Below are positions 43,418-52,741 of a stretch of DNA of 64,000 nucleotides, piece by piece; position 1 is the first letter of the stretch; each line of letters starts with the position of its first letter. The notes under the pieces were generated by a model. The model did no database searches, was not told where the DNA came from, and was given only the letters and a program-made list of their open reading frames with translations. A program made the translations under genes and the position numbers. The DNA comes from Massilia niastensis DSM 21313 (GTDB lineage Bacteria > Pseudomonadota > Gammaproteobacteria > Burkholderiales > Burkholderiaceae_D). The DNA lies in contig NZ_KB908094.1 in the NCBI RefSeq assembly GCF_000382345.1, positions 1 through 64,000 of the forward strand, given 5' to 3'.

Positions 43418-43431
43418 TGCGAACGTTCGCA
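43418..43431. promoter_or_regulatory. LacI-type operator upstream of the hydroxyquinol promoter
   Basis: The perfect palindrome TGCGAACGTTCGCA lies seven bases before the -35 box. Its centre is 57 bases from the operator at 43472-43491. It also lies just upstream of the lacI-type gene start at 43366 and may mediate autoregulation. Confidence 0.82.
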
Positions 43432-43438
43432 AAGATTC

Positions 43439-43466
43439 TTGACTACGTTAGATGTTCTGTTAAGAT
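43439..43466 (+). promoter_or_regulatory. Promoter of the hydroxyquinol operon
   Basis: TTGACT at 43439-43444 and TAAGAT at 43461-43466 are separated by 16 bases. One LacI-type operator lies directly upstream and another directly downstream at the expected transcription start. Confidence 0.75.
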
Positions 43467-43471
43467 AAATT

Positions 43472-43491
43472 TTATGCGAACGTTCGCATAA
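43472..43491. promoter_or_regulatory. LacI-type operator at the hydroxyquinol operon transcription start
   Basis: TTATGCGAACGTTCGCATAA is a perfect 20-base palindrome lying about six bases after the -10 box. It is the best copy of the four. Confidence 0.88.
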
Positions 43492-43535
43492 GGCTTCGCG
43501 CAAGAATTGGTTCAACTCAAGTAGAGGAGACAGCA

Positions 43536-44426
43536 GTGAACACATCCCACATCATCGACGGTGAAGCCTCCGTCACCGCTGCGGTCCAGGCGGCGATGGC
43601 TGACACCGCCAACCCCCGCTTACGCGACATCATGGCGGCCGTGGTCGAACATTCCCACGCACTCATCCGCGAAGTGAATCTGACCGAGGACGAATTCCAG
43701 GCAGCCATTCGCTTCCTCACCCTGATCGGGCAGCAGACCAATGACAGCCACAACGAAGTCATCCTGGCTGCCGACGTGCTGGGCATCTCAACGCTCGTCG
43801 CCTTGCGCAATAGCCCTGAACACGAAGGACAGACTGCCGCAGCCCTGCTCGGCCCGTTCTGGCGCGCGGATGCACCATTTTGTGAGAACGGAGACAACAT
43901 CGCCCGCTGCGACATGCCAGGCGCGGTCATGGACGTTTCTGGCCAAGTGAGCGATGTACGCGGCAATCCCGTCGCCGACGCAGTGGTCGATGTCTGGCAG
44001 GCTTCACCAGTCGGACTATACGAGAATCAGGACGACCAGCAGCCGGACATGAACCTGCGCGGACGTTTCCGCACCGACGCGCAGGGGCGCTACCGGTTTC
44101 GTACTGTACGTCCCGCCGGCTACCCGGTCCCGACACACGGTGTCGTTGGCGAACTGCTGCGGGCGCAGGGCCGCCATTGCATGCGTCCGGCACACCTGCA
44201 CTTCATGGTCCATCGAGAACACTACAAGACCCTTGTCACCCAGGTGTTTGCGGACGATTGCACGCACCTCGGGAGCGACGTCGTGTTCGGTGTCAGCCGG
44301 GCATTGATCGGCACTTTTCGCTCCCATGATCCCAGGCCGGGAAGCGACGAGCCCCACTATCGCCTCGAATACGACTTCGTGATCGAGGCCGGCCAATCCT
44401 GCTTGCCCACAGCACCCATCAAGTAA
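43536..44426 (+). CDS. Hydroxyquinol 1,2-dioxygenase (intradiol)
   Basis: The GTG start at 43536 follows GAGGAGA and gives 296 residues. The Fe(III) ligands are Tyr162, Tyr196, His220 and His222. LYENQDDQQPDMNLRGRF and the N-terminal RLRDIMAAVVEHSHALIREV are features of hydroxyquinol rather than catechol dioxygenases. The enzyme would cleave 1,2,4-trihydroxybenzene to maleylacetate (3-hydroxymuconate) in the cytoplasm. It is the first gene of the LacI-controlled operon. A chlorocatechol or catechol substrate cannot be excluded from sequence alone. Confidence 0.87.
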   Translation: MNTSHIIDGEASVTAAVQAAMADTANPRLRDIMAAVVEHSHALIREVNLTEDEFQAAIRFLTLIGQQTNDSHNEVILAADVLGISTLVALRNSPEHEGQTAAALLGPFWRADAPFCENGDNIARCDMPGAVMDVSGQVSDVRGNPVADAVVDVWQASPVGLYENQDDQQPDMNLRGRFRTDAQGRYRFRTVRPAGYPVPTHGVVGELLRAQGRHCMRPAHLHFMVHREHYKTLVTQVFADDCTHLGSDVVFGVSRALIGTFRSHDPRPGSDEPHYRLEYDFVIEAGQSCLPTAPIK

Positions 44427-44436
44427 AGGAAAACCC

Positions 44437-45195
44437 ATGTCTGGAATTGTGCAGGGCCCGCTCACGGGTCAGGTAGCCGTCATCGCGGGCGGCGTCGGAG
44501 CAATCGGCTATGCGAGCGCCCAGCGGCTCGCGCGACAAGGTACGCGCGTTGTTCTCCTGGTGCGCGATCTTGAGCAAGCACAGGCGAAGATGGCAGACCT
44601 TCCTGGTGCAGGACATCATGCGCTCCGTGTGGACGTCAATTCCGGCGCGGAACTGAGCGAAGCTGCCGCCGCAGTTCGCGAGCGGTACGGACGCACCGAC
44701 ATCCTCGTCAATGCTGCGGGGATCACGCAGCCCGTGCCCCACCATGACCTGGATGCGCTCAGCGATGAACTGATCGACCGGATCTTTGCGGCTAACTGGC
44801 GTGGTCCCTTTGCCGCCATCCGTGCCTTCGCTCCCCTGCTTCGCGCTTCCGGCAAAGGCTTGGTAGTGAACATCTCCTCGATCGCCGCGACGACAGGCAT
44901 CGGCAGCAATGTCGCATACTGCGCCGCCAAGGCCGGCCTGGACGTCATGGCCAATTCCTTGGGCCGCGCGCTGGCGCCGGCGATACGGGTCATCAATGTG
45001 TCGCCTGGCGTCGTGGACAGCAGTTTCGTTCCGGGACGCGATGCAGCCTTCAACGACAAACAGGCGGCGACCACGCCCTTGAAACGCATCGGCCATGCCG
45101 ACGACATCGCTGCGGCGGTGGAAGCCTGCGCCACCACGCTGCTTTTCAGTACCGGGACCACGATCCAGGTCGACGGCGGCCGCCACCTGGGCTGA
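44437..45195 (+). CDS. Short-chain dehydrogenase/reductase
   Basis: The 252-residue protein has the cofactor loop GGVGAIGYASAQ and NAAGITQP, with catalytic Ser, Tyr and Lys in NISSIAATTG and YCAAK. An arginine in LVRDLE after strand two suggests NADP(H). AAAGGA precedes the ATG. It lies ten bases after the dioxygenase and before a BKACE gene. It might reduce or oxidise a keto/hydroxy group either before ring cleavage or on a product; the substrate is not known. Confidence 0.85.
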   Translation: MSGIVQGPLTGQVAVIAGGVGAIGYASAQRLARQGTRVVLLVRDLEQAQAKMADLPGAGHHALRVDVNSGAELSEAAAAVRERYGRTDILVNAAGITQPVPHHDLDALSDELIDRIFAANWRGPFAAIRAFAPLLRASGKGLVVNISSIAATTGIGSNVAYCAAKAGLDVMANSLGRALAPAIRVINVSPGVVDSSFVPGRDAAFNDKQAATTPLKRIGHADDIAAAVEACATTLLFSTGTTIQVDGGRHLG

Positions 45196-45204
45196 GGATC
45201 GACC

Positions 45205-46083
45205 ATGAACAAGACCATCATTACCTGCGCCGTCACCGGCAACATCACCAAGCCGGAGCAGCACCCCGGCCTTCCCATCACGCCACGCCAGATCGCCGAC
45301 GCCTGCCTCGACGCGGCGAACGCGGGTGCGGCGGTCGTCCACATCCACGTGCGCGATCCGGACACCGGCAAACCGTCCATGAAACTCGCGCATTATGCCG
45401 AAGTCATGGAAACCATCCGCAGCCGCAACCGCGAGCTCGTCATCAACCTGACGACCGGGCCGGGCGGACGCTTCATCCCGAGCGCGCACGATCCGCAGGT
45501 GGCGGCGCCCGGCAGCACCCTGATGGCGCCGGAAAAGCGGGTCGAACATATCGGCCTGCTGCGCCCCGATATCGCGACGCTCGACCTGAACACGATGAAT
45601 TCCGGTGGCGACGTCGTGATCAATACCCCGGCGAATGTCCGGCGCATGGCGCAGGCGATCCGCGCGGCCGGCGTCAAGCCCGAGATCGAAATCTTCGATT
45701 CCGGCGACATGCATCTTGCACATGACCTGATCCGCGACGGCACGCTCGAAGGCCCCGGCCTGTTCAGTTTCGTGCTGGGCGTGAAATACGGCTTCGATGC
45801 CAGCCCGCAGACGATGGCGTATGCCCGCAGCCTGCTCCCGCAGGGCGCCATCTGGACCGGCTTCGGGTTGGGGCGCCAGGAATTCCCGATGGTTGCCCAG
45901 TCGTGGCTGCTGGGAGGCCACGTCCGCGTGGGCTTCGAGGACAACCTGTACATGGCCGCCGGCGTGCTCGCCAAGGACAACGCGGAACTGGTCACGCGCG
46001 CACGGCTCATCGTCGAATCGCTCGGAGGCGCCATCGCAACGCCGGGCGAAGCACGCGCCATGCTGGGACTCCGGCAAGTTTGA
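45205..46083 (+). CDS. Beta-keto acid cleavage enzyme (BKACE, formerly DUF849)
   Basis: The 292-residue TIM-barrel protein begins IITCAVTGNITKPEQHPGLPITPRQIA and has the zinc-binding HIHVRDPDTG near residue 50; FSFVLGVKYGF, GLGRQEFPM and GGHVRVGFEDN complete the active-site pattern. BKACE enzymes condense a beta-keto acid with acetyl-CoA and split it into acetoacetate and a new acyl-CoA. Maleylacetate and 3-oxoadipate, expected after hydroxyquinol cleavage, are both beta-keto acids, so this enzyme could finish the pathway in one step. GAGGA precedes the ATG. Confidence 0.9.
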   Translation: MNKTIITCAVTGNITKPEQHPGLPITPRQIADACLDAANAGAAVVHIHVRDPDTGKPSMKLAHYAEVMETIRSRNRELVINLTTGPGGRFIPSAHDPQVAAPGSTLMAPEKRVEHIGLLRPDIATLDLNTMNSGGDVVINTPANVRRMAQAIRAAGVKPEIEIFDSGDMHLAHDLIRDGTLEGPGLFSFVLGVKYGFDASPQTMAYARSLLPQGAIWTGFGLGRQEFPMVAQSWLLGGHVRVGFEDNLYMAAGVLAKDNAELVTRARLIVESLGGAIATPGEARAMLGLRQV

Positions 46084-46132
46084 CCCACTCACGACGACAT
46101 CAAACCATTCAACGAAAATCAAGGAGCAGACA

Positions 46133-47119
46133 ATGAACACCATCCGTGTAACGGCCAAGGCCGCGAACATCGACGCACTCGCGCCTGACATCGAAACCCG
46201 CGCCGCGCCGCGGCCCGGCCCCGGCCAGTGCGTCATCGAGATACACAGCGCCGGGGTCAACCCGAGCGACGTGAAAGCGGCGCTCGGCGCGATGCCGCAC
46301 GCCGTATGGCCGCGCACGCCCGGCCGCGACTACGCCGGCATCGTCATCGACGGGCCTGCCGAGCTGCTGGGCATGGAAGTGTGGGGCAGCGGCGGTGAGC
46401 TGGGCATTCGCCGCGACGGGACCCACGCGCGCTACCTGGTGCTCGACATCGAAGCGGTCCGGGCCAAGCCGAACAACATCTCGATGGTCGAAGCCGGCGC
46501 GATCGGCGTGCCGTTCATCACCGCCTACGAGGGCCTGCGCCGCGCCGGCCTGCCGCAAGAAGGCGACAATGTCCTCGTCCTCGGCGGCAACGGCAAGGTT
46601 GGCCAGGCAACGATCCAGCTGGCGACGCAAGCCGGGGCCCGTGTCTTTGCCGTGGAACGAACGAAGGAAGACTATATTGGTCACGCGAGCGGCCCCGTCG
46701 AGATGATCGGCGCGGACAGCACCGATATCGCGGCCCATGTACGCGACATGACCGGTGGACACGGCGCGGACATCGTCTATAACACCGTGGGCAGCCCGTA
46801 TTTTGAACAGGCCAACGCGGCGATGGCGGTCGGAGCGCGCCAGATTTTCATCTCGACGATCGAGCGTCCGGTCCCGTTCGACATCTTCAATTTCTATCGC
46901 GGCCAGCACACCTATGTCGGCATCGATACCCTGGCGCTCGATTCGCTGGCCTGCGCGCGCATTCTCGACGCACTGACGCCTGGCTTCGTGGCCGGTACGC
47001 TGCAACCCTTCCCTGTCGGCCCGGACACCATTTACAGCCTGCGGGACGCGGCGGCCGCCTACCGCGCCGTGCTCGGCGGCGCCCGCGAGCGTGTCGTCCT
47101 CGAACCGGGGCGCGCATGA
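46133..47119 (+). CDS. MDR-family NAD(P)H-dependent oxidoreductase (quinone-oxidoreductase-like)
   Basis: The start at 46133 follows AAGGAG and gives 328 residues; the frame is open upstream inside the previous gene. The N-terminal GroES-like domain has SAGVNPSDVKAALG and PRTPGRDYAGIV; the Rossmann domain has NVLVLGGNGKVGQATIQLA. Structural zinc cysteines are absent, placing it with the quinone or enoyl reductases. It may reduce a C=C double bond, for example maleylacetate to 3-oxoadipate, replacing the missing iron-dependent maleylacetate reductase. That role is inference. Confidence 0.82.
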   Translation: MNTIRVTAKAANIDALAPDIETRAAPRPGPGQCVIEIHSAGVNPSDVKAALGAMPHAVWPRTPGRDYAGIVIDGPAELLGMEVWGSGGELGIRRDGTHARYLVLDIEAVRAKPNNISMVEAGAIGVPFITAYEGLRRAGLPQEGDNVLVLGGNGKVGQATIQLATQAGARVFAVERTKEDYIGHASGPVEMIGADSTDIAAHVRDMTGGHGADIVYNTVGSPYFEQANAAMAVGARQIFISTIERPVPFDIFNFYRGQHTYVGIDTLALDSLACARILDALTPGFVAGTLQPFPVGPDTIYSLRDAAAAYRAVLGGARERVVLEPGRA

Positions 47120-47460
47120 ACATCACGCGCTATGGGAGCGCGCCGCGCTATCACCCGCCCAAGCACGAAGGGATGAGCTGCCTGCGCCTGCAGGGGCACG
47201 AAGCCGGTCCCTCTTCCGACCTCTGGCTTGGCCTGTCCCACCTGCTGCCAGGCGGCGGCACCACGCTCGACGCCTCCGGCGTCGAGAAGATGTACGTCGT
47301 ACTGGACGGCGAAGTGACCATCCGTACCGGGGAGGACGAATGCGTCCTGCAGCGCTTCGACTCCGTGCGGCTGGCTCCAGGAGAACAACGTCAACTGATC
47401 AATAACACGAATCAACCCGCCAGCATCCTGCTGGCGATGCCGTACACCGCACCAACATAA
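47116..47460 (+). CDS. Small single-domain cupin protein
   Basis: The 114-residue protein overlaps the reductase gene by ATGA. It has a cupin core, [24 protein letters not shown], and a second motif near [16 protein letters not shown]. The first motif lacks the usual HxH, so metal binding is doubtful. Small cupins in catabolic operons can be isomerases, decarboxylases or sensors. No specific role is assigned. Confidence 0.78.
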   Translation: MNITRYGSAPRYHPPKHEGMSCLRLQGHEAGPSSDLWLGLSHLLPGGGTTLDASGVEKMYVVLDGEVTIRTGEDECVLQRFDSVRLAPGEQRQLINNTNQPASILLAMPYTAPT

Positions 47461-47501
47461 ACATCACGAATCATATCGGCCACTTTGCTGGAGGAGACAT
47501 C

Positions 47502-48812
47502 ATGATCGTCATAGATGCAAACGGAACGGATCCAGGCGGCATGGCAAGTGCAGCAATGCCTGTCAAGAGAAAGAAACGGTTTTACGAAGTACTCTATGTG
47601 CAGGTGCTGATTGCCATTGCGGCCGGCATCCTGCTCGGCCACTTCGACGCGAAGCTGGCGATCGACATGAAGCCTCTTGGCGACGCTTTCATCAAGCTCA
47701 TCAAAATGCTGATTGGCCCGATCATTTTCTGCACGGTCGTCAGCGGCATCGCCGGCATGCAGGACATACGCAAGGTCGGCCGCATCGGGTGCAAGGCCTT
47801 GCTGTATTTCGAAATCGTCTCGACCCTCGCCCTGTTCATCGGCCTGGCGGTGGCGAACGTCGTTCGTCCAGGCGACGGCTTCAACGTCAACCCGGCGACA
47901 CTGGACGGCGGCGCGGTCAGCGAGTACGTGGGCAAGGCGCAGCATCTGAGCGCAAAGGACTTCTTCATGAATATCATCCCCACGACCGTGGCGGATGCGT
48001 TCACCAAAGGGGACGTGCTGCAGGTGCTGCTTATCTCCTTGCTGTTCGGGTTCGCCCTTGCGGCGATGGGCCCCCGCGCCAAGCCGGCGACCGACATGAT
48101 CGACACCGCATCGCACACGATCTTTGGGGCCATCAGGTTCCTCATGTACTTTGCACCGATCGGCGCATTCGGCGCGATGGCATTCACCGTAGGCAAGTAC
48201 GGCGTGACCTCGCTGGCGCCGCTGTTGAAACTGATCGGTACTTTCTACCTGACGTCCATCCTGTTCGTGTTCATCGTACTGGGCGTGATCGCGCGCATCG
48301 CCGGGTTCCGGATCGGCCGCTTCCTTGTCTATATCAAGGAAGAGATTTTCCTGGTGTTCGGAACGAGTTCGTCGGACACGGCCCTGCCGACGCTGATGAG
48401 CAAACTCGAAAAGCTCGGCTGCTCGAAGTCGCTCGTCGGCCTGATCGTCCCGACCGGCTATACCTTCAATACCGACGGCACCAATATCTATATGACGATG
48501 GCGGCGCTGTTCGTGGCCCAGGCCACCAACATCGAGCTCAGCTTCCTGCAGCAAATGGCGATCCTGAGTGTGGCCATGCTCACGTCGAAGGGTGCGAGCG
48601 GCGTACAGGGGGCGGCTTTCATCGCCCTGGTGAGCACGCTGGCTGTCGTGCCGACCATTCCGGTTGCGGGCATGGCTCTGATCTTGGGCATCGACCGCTT
48701 CATGAGCGAAGCCCGTGCGCTCGTCAACATGATCGGCAATGGCGTGGCGACAGTCGTCATGGCGCGCTGGGAGGGAGAACTGAGCGAGGAGCAGCTCGAG
48801 ACGCTGCGCTAG
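47502..48812 (+). CDS. Dicarboxylate:cation symporter, DctA/GltP family
   Basis: The 436-residue inner-membrane protein starts after GGAGGAGAC. Typical DAACS features are the N-terminal [22 protein letters not shown], the serine-rich re-entrant loop [25 protein letters not shown] and the substrate region [12 protein letters not shown]. The family carries C4-dicarboxylates with protons or sodium. In this operon it may import the aromatic acid or a C4-C6 dicarboxylate. It lies between the cupin and porin genes. Confidence 0.92.
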   Translation: MIVIDANGTDPGGMASAAMPVKRKKRFYEVLYVQVLIAIAAGILLGHFDAKLAIDMKPLGDAFIKLIKMLIGPIIFCTVVSGIAGMQDIRKVGRIGCKALLYFEIVSTLALFIGLAVANVVRPGDGFNVNPATLDGGAVSEYVGKAQHLSAKDFFMNIIPTTVADAFTKGDVLQVLLISLLFGFALAAMGPRAKPATDMIDTASHTIFGAIRFLMYFAPIGAFGAMAFTVGKYGVTSLAPLLKLIGTFYLTSILFVFIVLGVIARIAGFRIGRFLVYIKEEIFLVFGTSSSDTALPTLMSKLEKLGCSKSLVGLIVPTGYTFNTDGTNIYMTMAALFVAQATNIELSFLQQMAILSVAMLTSKGASGVQGAAFIALVSTLAVVPTIPVAGMALILGIDRFMSEARALVNMIGNGVATVVMARWEGELSEEQLETLR

Positions 48813-48892
48813 GGATGAAGTCCAGGTCAGCCGCTCCGCAATGGAAGGCTGCCGCTTCGTTCTTGAAAATAACCAGAACAAGGAGATGATCG

Positions 48893-49984
48893 ATGCACCC
48901 AACATTTCACTTCAGTGTCATCGCATGCACGGCAATGTGCGCCGCCGGCGCGCATGCACAAACAAATGTACAGATTTATGGCCGGCTGAACGTATCGGTC
49001 GAGCGTGTAGAGACCTCAGCCAACAGCGCAGGCCGGGACGTGAGCCTGTCGCGCCTCTCGAACAACCGCTCCGTCCTGGGCTTCCGCGGCACCGAGGATC
49101 TCGGTGGCGGCCTGAAGGCGATCTTCCAGATCGAGGGCACCATCTCGCCCGATACCGGCGCCGGCGCGATCGCGCAGCGTGATACGCGGGTCGGCCTGCA
49201 AGGCGAGTTCGGCACCGTGTTTGTTGGCCACTGGGTCACCGCATACAACGGCGCCACGTCCGGACTGGATCCCTTCTATCCGACGACGGCAGGCTATATG
49301 AGTATCATGGGCAACGGTTCTGCATCGTCGGTGGACAATGTCAACGACACCGCGTCATTCGACCGCCGACAGGCAAACTCCGTGCATTACTGGACGCGCC
49401 CCTGGAATGGCGTGACGCTGCGGCTCACCCATGGCCTGAACGAGGAGCGGCCGGCGAATGGCGCCAAGCCCTCGCTGACGTCACTGGCCGGCATCTATGA
49501 ACAGGGTCCCTGGTATGCGACGCTGGCGCACGAGCGTCATCATGAGTACCAGGGACCCGGGCGCAACGACACGGGCACCAAGATTGGTCTCGCATACAAG
49601 TTCGGCAATACCCGGATCGCTGGCGTGGCGGAGAAATTGAAGTACGAGACGGCGACCGGGGACCTGGAGCAAACGGCTTACTACCTGTCGCTGACGCACC
49701 AGATCGGGCCGCATGGCCTGCGTGCCGGCGTGGCCCGGACCAGCGGAGGCAAAGGCGCGTCGACGAGCAATATCGGCTACTTGCTTGGCGGACCCGACAC
49801 TGGTGCCACCCATGCAACGCTTGGCTATGAGTACACACTGTCGAAGCGTACCAGCGTGTACGCCTACTACACTCACCTGGACAACGAGCGCAACGCTGTT
49901 CATGACTTTGCGATCAACAGTCTTACCGTCGGTCCTGGTGCCACGCTCAAGGGAGCTGCGCTCGGCCTGCGACATGGCTTCTGA
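48893..49984 (+). CDS. Gram-negative type-4 outer-membrane porin
   Basis: The 363-residue protein has a signal peptide ending AGAHAQ, then TNVQIYGRLNVSVERVE, GFRGTEDLGGGLKAIFQIEG and VGLQGEFGTVFVG, and ends RHGF. AAGGAG precedes the ATG. It closes the LacI-controlled operon and is followed by a strong hairpin. It is the outer-membrane counterpart of the DctA-type symporter gene upstream. Confidence 0.93.
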   Translation: MHPTFHFSVIACTAMCAAGAHAQTNVQIYGRLNVSVERVETSANSAGRDVSLSRLSNNRSVLGFRGTEDLGGGLKAIFQIEGTISPDTGAGAIAQRDTRVGLQGEFGTVFVGHWVTAYNGATSGLDPFYPTTAGYMSIMGNGSASSVDNVNDTASFDRRQANSVHYWTRPWNGVTLRLTHGLNEERPANGAKPSLTSLAGIYEQGPWYATLAHERHHEYQGPGRNDTGTKIGLAYKFGNTRIAGVAEKLKYETATGDLEQTAYYLSLTHQIGPHGLRAGVARTSGGKGASTSNIGYLLGGPDTGATHATLGYEYTLSKRTSVYAYYTHLDNERNAVHDFAINSLTVGPGATLKGAALGLRHGF

Positions 49985-50080
49985 AGGGAAGGCGCCACTC
50001 AGCTCCTTTAGCGCAGGCATGCCAGCACATCGAAGCTGACGCCTGCTCCAAAGCGTCCCGGCGGTTACATGCAAGTCAGG

Positions 50081-50116
50081 ATGGCGAGAGATGCGACCGT
50101 GCCGCACTCTCGCCAT
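50081..50116. terminator. Bidirectional terminator between two convergent porin genes
   Basis: ATGGCGAGAG at 50081-50090 pairs perfectly with CTCTCGCCAT at 50107-50116; inside, TGCG and CGCA extend the stem after one bulged A. It lies between the porin ending at 49984 and the minus-strand porin ending at 50191. Confidence 0.85.
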
Positions 50117-50190
50117 TCATCGTTTGTCCGGCAGAGTCATCCGCGAGTCCATCGCCGCGGGTTCCCATCTTGCCGATCCTGCTTCCTGCA

Positions 50191-51222
50191 TCAGAAAATG
50201 TGACGCACACCAAGGATCAACGAGCGTGGATCCGCGTCTCTGGCCACAGCCAGCGCCTGCCCCGTATTGCCGTTGATGCCGAACATGGAGCGCGACTCGT
50301 TACGTATGTGTGCAACACCGCCGTACAGCATCGTGCGCTTCGACAGGTTGTAGTCATAGCGCACGCTGAACGCCGTCGCGTCTGCATCCGCTACGCTCCG
50401 GTGGCGGAACCGCCCGGCATCGAGCAGCAGGAAGCCACGGCCTACCGGCACCTGCACGCCGATCTCCAGCGCATCGCTTTCGGTGGCATCGGTATCGTCC
50501 CGGCGCCCCTGGGCCAGTACCCCGACCTTGGCGAAGCCGAAGCTGTAGCTGGCCCCGCCGGCGTAGAACCGCTCCGTGTTGGATGCCGTCGTCTTGCGGG
50601 TTTCGACCGAGAACCCGGCCGACACCGGGCCACTGTCGTACTGCAGCGAAGCGCTGTTGATGTCGCCGACGTGGGAGCCGCCGGGCTGGCTGGCGTTCTC
50701 GCCAAGGGCATGGAAGACACGCGCCTTGAACCCTTTCACCGATGGCGAGACGTAGCTGATCGCATTGTTGACCCGCAGCGGCGCCACATCGGTGAAGTAA
50801 TTCGACGCATTGCCCCATGCCAGGCCACCGCCAAGGCCGTAGGTCACGATCGTGAAGAAGTTCGGAGAATACTGGCGGCCCAGCATCAGGTCGCCGGCGC
50901 GGGTGGACAAGCCCACCCATGCCTGGCGCCCGAACAGTACGCCGCCCTGCCCCGAACTGCCGTCGTCGACATTGATGCCCGCTTCCAGCATGAAGATCGC
51001 CTTCATCCCCGAACCCAGGTCCTCGCTTCCCCGGAACCCCAGGCGCGAGCCGGAAATGCCGCCGCTCTGGACGCGCTCGGCGCTCGCGCCGCCCGCCCGG
51101 CTGGCGTCGAGATAGGTGTCCAGGATGCCGAACACCGTCACGTTGCCCTGCGTCTGCGCCAGCACCGGCGCCGCCTGCAGCGCGGCCAGGATGGCGGCCG
51201 CCTTGATGATCTGCTTGCTCAT
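50191..51222 (-). CDS. Gram-negative type-4 outer-membrane porin
   Basis: The start at 51222 overlaps the MFS gene stop by ATGA and gives 343 residues. A signal peptide (MSKQIIKAAAILAALQAAPVLA) is followed by QGNVTVFGILDTYLDASRAGG, GFRGSEDLGSGMKAIFMLEAG, FGRQAWVGLSTRAGDLMLGRQ and a terminal RHIF. It is the last gene of the minus-strand iac operon and would let its substrate cross the outer membrane. Confidence 0.93.
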   Translation of the reverse strand: MSKQIIKAAAILAALQAAPVLAQTQGNVTVFGILDTYLDASRAGGASAERVQSGGISGSRLGFRGSEDLGSGMKAIFMLEAGINVDDGSSGQGGVLFGRQAWVGLSTRAGDLMLGRQYSPNFFTIVTYGLGGGLAWGNASNYFTDVAPLRVNNAISYVSPSVKGFKARVFHALGENASQPGGSHVGDINSASLQYDSGPVSAGFSVETRKTTASNTERFYAGGASYSFGFAKVGVLAQGRRDDTDATESDALEIGVQVPVGRGFLLLDAGRFRHRSVADADATAFSVRYDYNLSKRTMLYGGVAHIRNESRSMFGINGNTGQALAVARDADPRSLILGVRHIF

Positions 51223-52565
51223 GCCTTGCCCTTCCCTGCGCCGCGGTTGGCCACGAACAGGACACCGGCGCTCAGTACCAGCACGACGCCCAGGCCGAGG
51301 AGCGCGGCATCCATGCTGCCGGTTGCCGTCTTGATCTGCCCGATTGCCCAGGGCGCCACGATGCCCGCGCTGGTGCCGAGGCTGCTGATGACGCCGATGC
51401 CGGCCGCACGGGATTCCTGCGGCAGGTGGACCGTCGGGATGGCCCAGAAGATCGGCAAGCCCGAATACAGGCCCACCGCCGCCACCGACAGCAGCGCCAG
51501 CGACACCGGCAGGCTGGCTGGATGCGTGGTCAGCACAGCGAGCGCGATCGAGGCGCTGACGACGCAGGCCGCGAAGTACAGGGCATGGCGCCCCGAACGG
51601 TCCGCGCTGCGCGCCACCAGGATCACGCCGATGGCGCCGATGGTATAGGGGATGACCGAGTACAGGCTCACCATCAGGACGTCGGTCACGCCGAAGTCGC
51701 GGATCATCAGGGGCATCCAGAAGCTCAGCGTCAGGGCCGCGCCGGTCACGGCGAAGTACGGGAAGGAGAACAGGTAGATGCGCGGATCGCGCAGACTCGC
51801 AGCCAGCGACTTGCCCGCCTTTCCGTGCACCTTGCCGCCGCCCTGCTCCAGGTTGGCCGCGATCCGGGCCTTCTCGGTCCTGCTCAGCCAGCCCGCTTCC
51901 TCCGGATAGTCCTTGAGGTAGAAGTAGGCGATCACGGCCAGCAGCAGCGCGGGCGATCCTTCGATGGCGAACATCCACTGCCAACCCTTCAGGCCCCACA
52001 CGCCGGCCATGTCGCGCATGATCCAGCCCGATATCAGCCCGCCCAGGATGCCGGCCACGGCCACCCCGGCGAAGAAGTAGGACAGCACGGAGGCGCGGCG
52101 CAGCGGCGGATACCAGTAGGTCAGGTAGAGCACGATGCCGGGGAAGAAACCGGCTTCGAATACACCGAGCAGGAAGCGCAGGATGTAGAAATGCGTCGGC
52201 GTCGAGATGAACATCATGGACACCGAGGCGGCACCCCACAGGATCATGATGCGCACAAAGGTCTTGCGCGCGCCATGTTTGGCCAGCAGCAGGTTGCTGG
52301 GCACTTCGAACAGCACGTAGCCGATATAGAACACCGCCGCGCCGAGGCCGTACATCGCGTCGCTGAAGCCCAGATCCTGCTTCAGCTGGAGCTGTGCGAA
52401 CCCGACGTTGATGCGGTCGAGGAAGGCCACTACATAACAGATGAAAAGAAAAGGAATGATACGCAGTGAGATTTTTCTATAGAGCGCATCGTCCGCGTCG
52501 CGGGCCAGGCCTGGCCGCAACGCGCTTGCATCGGTGGTGTGATAGATACTCGTTTCCGCCTTCAT
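51219..52565 (-). CDS. MFS permease of the anion:cation symporter type
   Basis: The start at 52565 (MKAETSIYHT, 448 residues) has GGGGTG upstream. The segment RIIPFLFICYVVAFLDRINVGFAQLQL and the motif GVFEAGFFPGIVLYLTYWYP are typical of the ACS family (phthalate, hydroxyphenylacetate and glucarate permeases). Twelve hydrophobic segments can be placed. It follows catA by 176 bases and is coupled to the porin gene. Indole-3-acetate or another aromatic acid is the likely cargo. Confidence 0.9.
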   Translation of the reverse strand: MKAETSIYHTTDASALRPGLARDADDALYRKISLRIIPFLFICYVVAFLDRINVGFAQLQLKQDLGFSDAMYGLGAAVFYIGYVLFEVPSNLLLAKHGARKTFVRIMILWGAASVSMMFISTPTHFYILRFLLGVFEAGFFPGIVLYLTYWYPPLRRASVLSYFFAGVAVAGILGGLISGWIMRDMAGVWGLKGWQWMFAIEGSPALLLAVIAYFYLKDYPEEAGWLSRTEKARIAANLEQGGGKVHGKAGKSLAASLRDPRIYLFSFPYFAVTGAALTLSFWMPLMIRDFGVTDVLMVSLYSVIPYTIGAIGVILVARSADRSGRHALYFAACVVSASIALAVLTTHPASLPVSLALLSVAAVGLYSGLPIFWAIPTVHLPQESRAAGIGVISSLGTSAGIVAPWAIGQIKTATGSMDAALLGLGVVLVLSAGVLFVANRGAGKGKA

Positions 52566-52741
52566 GATTGTGGCACCCCATTCGTGCGCGGTCATCCCGC
52601 GCTTGATTCATACGCCGGCCATGCCAGCATGACCGGATCATCAGGGAACGGCGCGGCGCGCGCGCCGCCACCGACCTTCGCTTCCACTCCATAACAACGC
52701 GCAGGCGGCCGGCGACACCGGCGGCCATGATGGATTCCCCG

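Noticed and set aside
44419..46317. 632-codon minus-strand reading frame over the SDR and BKACE genes
   Set aside because: It is a shadow of plus-strand genes with clear motifs and ribosome-binding sites.
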